Source: Lachnospiraceae bacterium | GTDB taxonomy: Bacteria; Bacillota; Clostridia; Lachnospirales; Lachnospiraceae | Direction: 5' to 3' | NCBI GenBank assembly: GCA_022776445.1 | Contig: JALFHZ010000057.1 | Coordinates: 1-38,320 of the forward strand | Length of the DNA stretch: 38,320 nt | In this document: one piece after another, positions 34,113-38,320 of the stretch | Position numbering within the stretch: position 1 is the first letter of the stretch | Layout of the letters: each line of letters starts with the position of its first letter | The notes under the pieces: generated by a model | Database searches by the model: none | Told to the model about the DNA's origin: nothing | What the model saw: the letters and a program-made list of their open reading frames with translations, nothing else | Program-made: the position numbers and the translations under genes

Positions 34113-34605
34113 ACTGTATCAACAAATAGTACGTTTCCCTTGTTCTTCCTGCTGGCATACATATAGGATAAAAGGTTCTGTTGGTAGACACAGATCCGCA
34201 GGCTTCTTTAACAGTCCGTCTGGAAAATCCGATTGCCCCCGGTGAGGGTATTCTTCATCACCCGGAATTTCAACAACCCTGTGCCTGAGAATATGCCCGT
34301 CCTTGAGGACTTGTATCACCGGAGCTGCACCCCAGCATAGGTGTGGATGCAGTTGTCCATAGGTCATCCGGTGGGAAGCATCGGCCTGATGATCGGAGGA
34401 AAAAACAATATCGGGGTTTTCTCCCGATACCGAATGTAAGATCGGTTATTAGATCGGCGTCCCAATTTGGGGACAGGAAAAGCTCGGATTCCACTATCAC
34501 CACACAACGGAAAATGTCCCCTGCACCATCGAAGGTCTGCTAAGAACGGAGCATATCAAAGCGTGGACAGAATCACATACATAAAAAATGCAGTTTTTTG
34601 CGCGC
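34113..34605. other. Stretch with no intact gene, coding-like remnants only
   Basis: No reading frame with a start, ribosome site and recognisable family. On the plus strand IGVPIWGQEKLGFHYHH and TENVPCTIEGLLRTEHIKAW (up to a stop near 34583) look like the end of a former gene, and GHPVGSIGLMIGGKNNIG is seen in another frame upstream. Confidence 0.35.
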
Positions 34606-34610
34606 GCCTA

Positions 34611-34660
34611 TTGACAAGTAACCGATCGGTAACTTTAATATAGTTAACGATCGGTTACTT
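34611..34660 (+). promoter_or_regulatory. tetR promoter and operator
   Basis: TTGACA (34611-34616), 17-bp spacer, TTTAAT (34634-34639). A perfect 13-bp inverted repeat AAGTAACCGATCG / CGATCGGTTACTT (34616-34628 and 34648-34660) covers the spacer and start region, each half containing CGATCG. Such a dyad over its own promoter is typical of an autorepressing TetR protein. Confidence 0.85.
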
Positions 34661-34678
34661 CTATAAAGGAGGACAATG

Positions 34679-35338
34679 ATGGCTGGAGATACCAAAGAGC
34701 GGATTATTGAAACAGCCCTGGAGCTGTTTGCGGAGAAGGGCTATCCCGGAACATCTATGAGCGATATTGCAAAGCAGCTTGGATTGACCAAGGCTGCCCT
34801 GTATAAGCACTATGCCAGTAAACAGGAGATTTTCGATGCCATCGTAGCGACCACTGCGGCGCAGTATCAGGAGTTTACTGGGAGAATCGATATTCATGTC
34901 CAGGAGGCCGGGCGGGATTTTTCGATCTTTACGAAAATATCAGAAGATACGTTGGCAGAAAAGGTGCGCCAGATTTTTTCTTATTCCCTGCATGATGAAA
35001 CTATCAGCCGGTTTCGCCGCATGATGACCATTGAGCAATTCCGCTCACCTGAATTGGCCGCACTGTATTCGGAGCGTTTTGTAGATCGGCTGCTCCAATA
35101 CCACGCTGCTATTTTCAAAGAGCTGATCCGTGCCGGGGTGATTCAAAACGAGAATCCTGACACATTGGCAATGATGTATGTTACGCCGGTCATCACCCTG
35201 CTGGGCGTATGTGACCGTCAGCCGGAAAGAGAAACGGAAAGCCTTGAAAAACTGGATCGGCACGTCCGGCTTTTCTATCGGATGTTGCATACAGAATGTT
35301 TCGCTTTTTTTATGCAGGAGAAAACGGACAGCTTTTGA
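34679..35338 (+). CDS. TetR/AcrR-family transcriptional regulator
   Basis: 219 residues. N-terminal TetR helix-turn-helix KERIIETALELFAEKGYPGT and DIAKQLGLTKAALYKHYASK (about 5-50), followed by a helical ligand-binding domain. Two ATGs are adjacent; the second (34679) has better spacing from AAGGAGG. The dyad upstream is probably its operator. The flavodoxin and lipoprotein genes downstream may be targets. Confidence 0.93.
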   Translation: MAGDTKERIIETALELFAEKGYPGTSMSDIAKQLGLTKAALYKHYASKQEIFDAIVATTAAQYQEFTGRIDIHVQEAGRDFSIFTKISEDTLAEKVRQIFSYSLHDETISRFRRMMTIEQFRSPELAALYSERFVDRLLQYHAAIFKELIRAGVIQNENPDTLAMMYVTPVITLLGVCDRQPERETESLEKLDRHVRLFYRMLHTECFAFFMQEKTDSF

Positions 35339-35736
35339 GCATTGGCTTTTCGATCACCCATTCAGACGATGCCAGTATACAAGAAACTTGCTGATCTGTT
35401 GGGGATTACTGCGGTTCAGGCAGCCAACTTTGTTTCGACCATGGTGCTGTATACACAGGGAATCGGTACATCCATCGTATTTGGAATCGTATGAGATAAA
35501 AAAGCATCTGTGACATTTTCGCAAAGGGGGACTGATCGTGGTTCGGTACTGTATCTCGCTGATTTTATTGGCATGGAAATAGGAGAAAACACGGTGATAG
35601 CAATGATGCCTTGTTTCGTACACCGATTACTTACTGAAGAGGTCTACCATGGAAGATACCGAATATTTCCGCTGAGCGACAGCGGTTACGCTTATTCTCA
35701 TTGCCGGAGTCAGAGAAAGATAGGAGTGTAAAATCA
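35339..35736 (+). other. Remnants of a decayed membrane protein between tetR and flavodoxin
   Basis: No intact gene. Successive plus-strand pieces in different frames look like membrane protein: KKLADLLGITAVQAANFVST (about 35374), AKGGLIVVRYCISLILLAW (about 35521) and ATAVTLILIAGVRER (about 35676). They suggest one transporter gene that has lost most of its length. I could not identify its family. Confidence 0.45.
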
Positions 35737-36243
35737 ATGAACGCAATTATTTATACCACCAATACTGGCAGCACGGAGCGCTATGCAAAGCTGCTGGCAC
35801 ACGAAACGGGACTTCCTGCCTACTCACTGGCGGAGGCCAAGAAAAAAGTAGTTTCCGGTGCAGAGGTCATCTATCTCGGCTGGATCATGGCAAGCGGGAT
35901 CAAGGGCTATGCCGCTGCTACCAAACGCTACAAGGTGTGCGCTGCCTGTGCCGTGGGCATGGGGCAGACCGGAACACAGACGGATGTGGTTCGAAAAAAG
36001 AACAACATTCCGGTCAGAATTCCGCTTTTCACGCTGCAAGGAAACTTCGATGTAAAGAAGCTCCACGGCGCATACCGCCTGATGATGGATATTATGGTCA
36101 AAACGGCGGGTAAAGGTCTTGCCAATAAGCAAGACCGCACACCGGAGGAGGACGATATGCTGGACATGATGTTCCATGGCGGCGAGCGGGTAAGCGTTGA
36201 CAATTTGAGTGCTGTGCTGGATTGGTACAGGATGCATCGGTAG
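35737..36243 (+). CDS. Flavodoxin-domain protein
   Basis: 168 residues. The N-terminal phosphate loop IYTTNTGSTERYAKLLA is that of flavodoxins, followed by the second strand/loop EVIYLGWIMASGIKGY. The length and C-terminal helix match flavodoxin-like proteins related to HemG-type protoporphyrinogen oxidases. AGGAGTG lies before the ATG. It likely uses FMN as an electron carrier in the cytoplasm; the TetR gene upstream is a plausible controller. Confidence 0.88.
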   Translation: MNAIIYTTNTGSTERYAKLLAHETGLPAYSLAEAKKKVVSGAEVIYLGWIMASGIKGYAAATKRYKVCAACAVGMGQTGTQTDVVRKKNNIPVRIPLFTLQGNFDVKKLHGAYRLMMDIMVKTAGKGLANKQDRTPEEDDMLDMMFHGGERVSVDNLSAVLDWYRMHR

Positions 36244-36311
36244 CATGGGGCAGAGCTTACCGTTCTGATATCGCTCTACGTCTTGCTTATGAAATCACAG
36301 GAGGACTATTT

Positions 36312-36680
36312 ATGAAACGAAAACCCTTGATTGCCGCAGCTCTTGCGCTCACATTTTTGCTTACACTGACTGCCTGCGGCAAAACACAACATACCGATCA
36401 GACCCAACAGCCGTATACCGCAACAGAGCAGACCGGCGAAACGGAATCCACAGTTCCTCCGACCGCAGAGGAAACGCCCACCGAGGAGGATGTTACCAAA
36501 AATACTGATGATGACGCGTGGAAAACCGATTTTGAACAGAGCCTTTTTGACAACTACGGTGTTACGCCGGATCACTATGAGGACTTGGGCCATGGTATCT
36601 ATCAGGTCTATGTGGAGATAAACGGCAACGTTGTTCCATTCGTCACGGTGGATTCCTCAACGGGCGATTATCATGGATAA
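36312..36680 (+). CDS. Predicted lipoprotein of unknown function
   Basis: 122 residues. Signal peptide MKRKPLIAAALALTFLLT with lipobox LTAC, a Thr/Glu/Gln-rich linker to about residue 60, then a small C-terminal domain (HYEDLGHGIYQVYVEINGNV). AGGAGG precedes the ATG at 36312. It is followed after 9 bp by another lipoprotein gene. I do not recognise the domain. Confidence 0.85.
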   Translation: MKRKPLIAAALALTFLLTLTACGKTQHTDQTQQPYTATEQTGETESTVPPTAEETPTEEDVTKNTDDDAWKTDFEQSLFDNYGVTPDHYEDLGHGIYQVYVEINGNVVPFVTVDSSTGDYHG

Positions 36681-36689
36681 AGAGTTAAC

Positions 36690-37037
36690 ATGAAAAAGAA
36701 ATTACTTACTCTGGGCGCTGCGCTCACACTCCTGCTGGCATTGACAGCTTGCAGCGGCGAAACCGTTACGCCGGAGCGCACTGTTTCCGGCACCATGCTG
36801 CCGGACGGCACAGAAACCTCGGTGTATCTGGAGGTCAGCGGTACCGGGATCAGCTTTTGGGACTGTGATTACACCGATCTGGACGAGGACGGAAACGGCG
36901 ACCTGACAGCCGCTTTCGCGTTTGCGGACGGGACTACAGCCAGCCTTGTATGGTTCTATGTCGATGGCGGCTTTGTCTATAACGAGGAATTTTCCCTTCT
37001 GCCCGGCAATGCGCCCGCTGCTGGGAATAAGGAATAA
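36690..37037 (+). CDS. Predicted lipoprotein of unknown function
   Basis: 115 residues. Signal peptide MKKKLLTLGAALTLLLAL with lipobox LTAC, then a small beta-rich domain with the Asp-rich DYTDLDEDGNGDLT, which could bind calcium. Only a weak AAAGAG site lies upstream. It is probably co-transcribed with the preceding lipoprotein. Confidence 0.85.
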   Translation: MKKKLLTLGAALTLLLALTACSGETVTPERTVSGTMLPDGTETSVYLEVSGTGISFWDCDYTDLDEDGNGDLTAAFAFADGTTASLVWFYVDGGFVYNEEFSLLPGNAPAAGNKE

Positions 37038-37220
37038 CAAAGACAGTAGAAATTCAGGTTCAAATTTGCTGGCATCCTTTGACCTCAATGTCGATAGAAT
37101 TGACTCGATAATCGGAATCCGTGCAGCTGCCTCCTGCTCACTGCATTCTTCAAGCAAGAAGCGCGGTTACCGTATTGCAGGGTTTTCACGTTGCATTTCA
37201 GGGTTAAATATTTCCCTGGC
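37038..37220. other. Short intergenic stretch without a supported gene
   Basis: Convergent region between the lipoproteins and the cyclase. A minus-strand coding-like piece (EQEAAARIPIIESILSTLRS near 37090-37150) is seen but has no clear family. A weak dyad CAGGG-N10-CCCTG occurs at 37199-37218. Confidence 0.4.
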
Positions 37221-37379
37221 TTAATATTTTAATATTCCTGCAACAGCCAAATAGTTCGGATGCTTGGTTCGGGCAATGATCATTTTCGGATCAGCCCCAC
37301 GGTTTTCCTTCTCAGGTTGAATAAAACTTTCTCCGATCAAATACAGATCATCTGCTCCGGGCTGGATACCGAATCCCTG
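37221..37379 (-). other. Possible frameshifted C-terminal extension of the adenylate cyclase
   Basis: Just beyond the cyclase stop another frame reads FGIQPGADDLYLIGESFIQP and DPKMIIARTKHPNYLAVAGI to a stop at 37221-37223. The two frames overlap at the codons for VTGI, so a one-base shift near 37370 would fuse them into an extension of about 50 residues. It could also be the remnant of a separate gene. Confidence 0.45.
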
Positions 37380-38320
37380 TTACCCGGAAGATTTCCATCG
37401 GTTCAGAAATCCCTTTTAAAGTACATGGTCCAAGACTTTCCACCTCGATTCTGTCCTTCAAACGTTCATATACTTCCGGACTGATCAGAACCTCCCCGGC
37501 TTTTGCCCGGCTCTCCAGTCGTGCGGCCGTGTTGACGGTATTCCCAATTGCTGTATATTCCATACGGCTGGAAGTGCCGATATTGCCGATGACAGCTTCT
37601 CCGCAGTTGATACCAATCCCAAAACTGACGGTTTTACCACTCAATTTTAGCAAATCTTTTTCCATAGCTTTCCCGGCTGCTGCCATGTCAAGCCCGGCTT
37701 TGACTGCCCGGAACTCATAATCATCCTGATCCAGAGGGGCATTAAACAAAGCCATGGTCGCGTCTCCGATGAATTTATCAACAGTTCCTCCATTATCAAA
37801 CACTGCTTTTGTCGTAATCTCCAGATATTGATTGAGAATGGTGACAACCTGCTCCGGATCTAATGCTTCGGAAAGAGGGGTAAATCCACGAATATCAACA
37901 AACAGTACTGCAATATCTTTCTTTTGCCCCCCTAATCGCAAGGTATCCTTGCCGCCTCTCAAAATTTCATTTACCACTGCTTTCGACACGTATCTTCCAA
38001 ATACAGATTCTACGTGTTTTTTTTCCAGTCGTTCCTGAATATATTGACAGCCTATTCTATAGATGTAGCAGATTAAGACTGCTGCAATCGGATAAAGAAG
38101 CGGCATCACAAAGCCCTGTTCGTATGCCCAGTGAGTAAAGAACCAGTATCCGAGAATCAATGTCAACGAAACACCTGAAACCATCCACATATTCCGAAAA
38201 AACCATGTCAAAAACACCGCCGCAAACAATGCGAAAGTGATTGCCAGCGTGGTCAGCTGTTTCGGCTCCGTTTTCAGGTTCTCATCCAACAGTGCCTGAA
38301 GAATATTGGCATGTACTTCT
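37348..38320 (-). CDS. CHASE2-type membrane-bound class III adenylate cyclase (5' end outside the window)
   Basis: The gene runs off the right edge. The first visible codons read EVHANILQALL, the end of an extracytoplasmic CHASE2 sensor domain. Three spans follow (about the next 75 residues), then a linker and the cyclase catalytic domain: VLFVDIRGFT (metal Asp), VDKFIGDATMALF (adenine Lys and second metal Asp), and EYTAIGNTVNTAARLE (transition-state Asn and Arg). Thr in EYTAIG at the usual Asp position points to class IIIb. The product would be cAMP. The TTG at 38289 is internal, not the start. The C-terminus may be frameshifted. Confidence 0.93.
   Translation of the reverse strand, partial: EVHANILQALLDENLKTEPKQLTTLAITFALFAAVFLTWFFRNMWMVSGVSLTLILGYWFFTHWAYEQGFVMPLLYPIAAVLICYIYRIGCQYIQERLEKKHVESVFGRYVSKAVVNEILRGGKDTLRLGGQKKDIAVLFVDIRGFTPLSEALDPEQVVTILNQYLEITTKAVFDNGGTVDKFIGDATMALFNAPLDQDDYEFRAVKAGLDMAAAGKAMEKDLLKLSGKTVSFGIGINCGEAVIGNIGTSSRMEYTAIGNTVNTAARLESRAKAGEVLISPEVYERLKDRIEVESLGPCTLKGISEPMEIFRVTGIRYPARSR

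Noticed and set aside
34580-34605. AAAAAATGCAGTTTTTT as a terminator before tetR
   Set aside because: It is an A/T-only stem followed by GCGCGCGCC and not a U run, so it does not look like a working terminator.

Overview
The window looks like a chromosomal segment of an anaerobic Firmicute of the class Clostridia. Evidence is the strong AAGGAGG ribosome binding sites, an electron-transfer-flavoprotein/acyl-CoA dehydrogenase operon, a T-box riboswitch, a CIRCE element, KdpFABC and TrkAH potassium transport with c-di-AMP-type accessory genes, and the protein sequences themselves. It is a mosaic: the left third is moderately AT-rich, while the potassium region (about 20.2-33.3 kb) is visibly more GC-rich. 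No rRNA, tRNA, CRISPR array or intact insertion sequence was seen.

Region 1 (1-10.6 kb, minus strand) is one long operon with small gaps or overlaps: a short-chain dehydrogenase, a CoA-transferase, an OFA-type MFS carrier, a GntP-type permease, an acyl-CoA ligase, an iron-sulfur flavoprotein, a second short-chain dehydrogenase, an acyl-CoA dehydrogenase, a MaoC-type hydratase, etfB and the start of etfA. Together they describe import of a carboxylic acid, CoA activation and a beta-oxidation-like sequence (dehydrogenation, hydration, hydroxyl oxidation). No thiolase is inside the window. A near-consensus sigma-54 (-24/-12) promoter precedes the operon. Divergently transcribed are two overlapping sigma-54 activators, one with a PAS-like sensor region and one sensorless with an altered GAFTGA loop.

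Region 2 (13.0-20 kb) holds a cstA-type peptide transporter behind a complete T-box leader (specifier most likely ATC, isoleucine), moeA behind a structured leader with a GAAA tetraloop and an 11-nt tetraloop receptor (candidate molybdenum-cofactor riboswitch), a broken nitroreductase gene, a CIRCE-controlled small heat-shock protein, a truncated HdeD-like membrane protein and a CorA-type transporter.

Region 3 (20.1-33.4 kb, minus strand) is a potassium island: a KdpD-like histidine kinase with its response regulator; a TPR protein, two TrkA-type proteins and TrkH; then kdpF, kdpA, kdpB, an unnamed 56-residue membrane protein, kdpC, a CBS-domain protein, a decayed kdpD and an intact kdpE. kdpD is broken into at least six recognisable pieces and lacks its phospho-accepting histidine domain, so the upstream kinase/regulator pair may have taken over. 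A remnant resembling an IS200/IS605 right end sits between kdpC and the CBS gene. A phased series of TGTGAGA repeats lies before the TPR-trk operon.

Region 4 (33.4-38.3 kb) contains gene debris, including a fragment resembling the c-di-AMP receptor DarA, an autoregulated TetR gene, a flavodoxin, two small lipoproteins and a partial CHASE2-type class III adenylate cyclase with a possible C-terminal frameshift.
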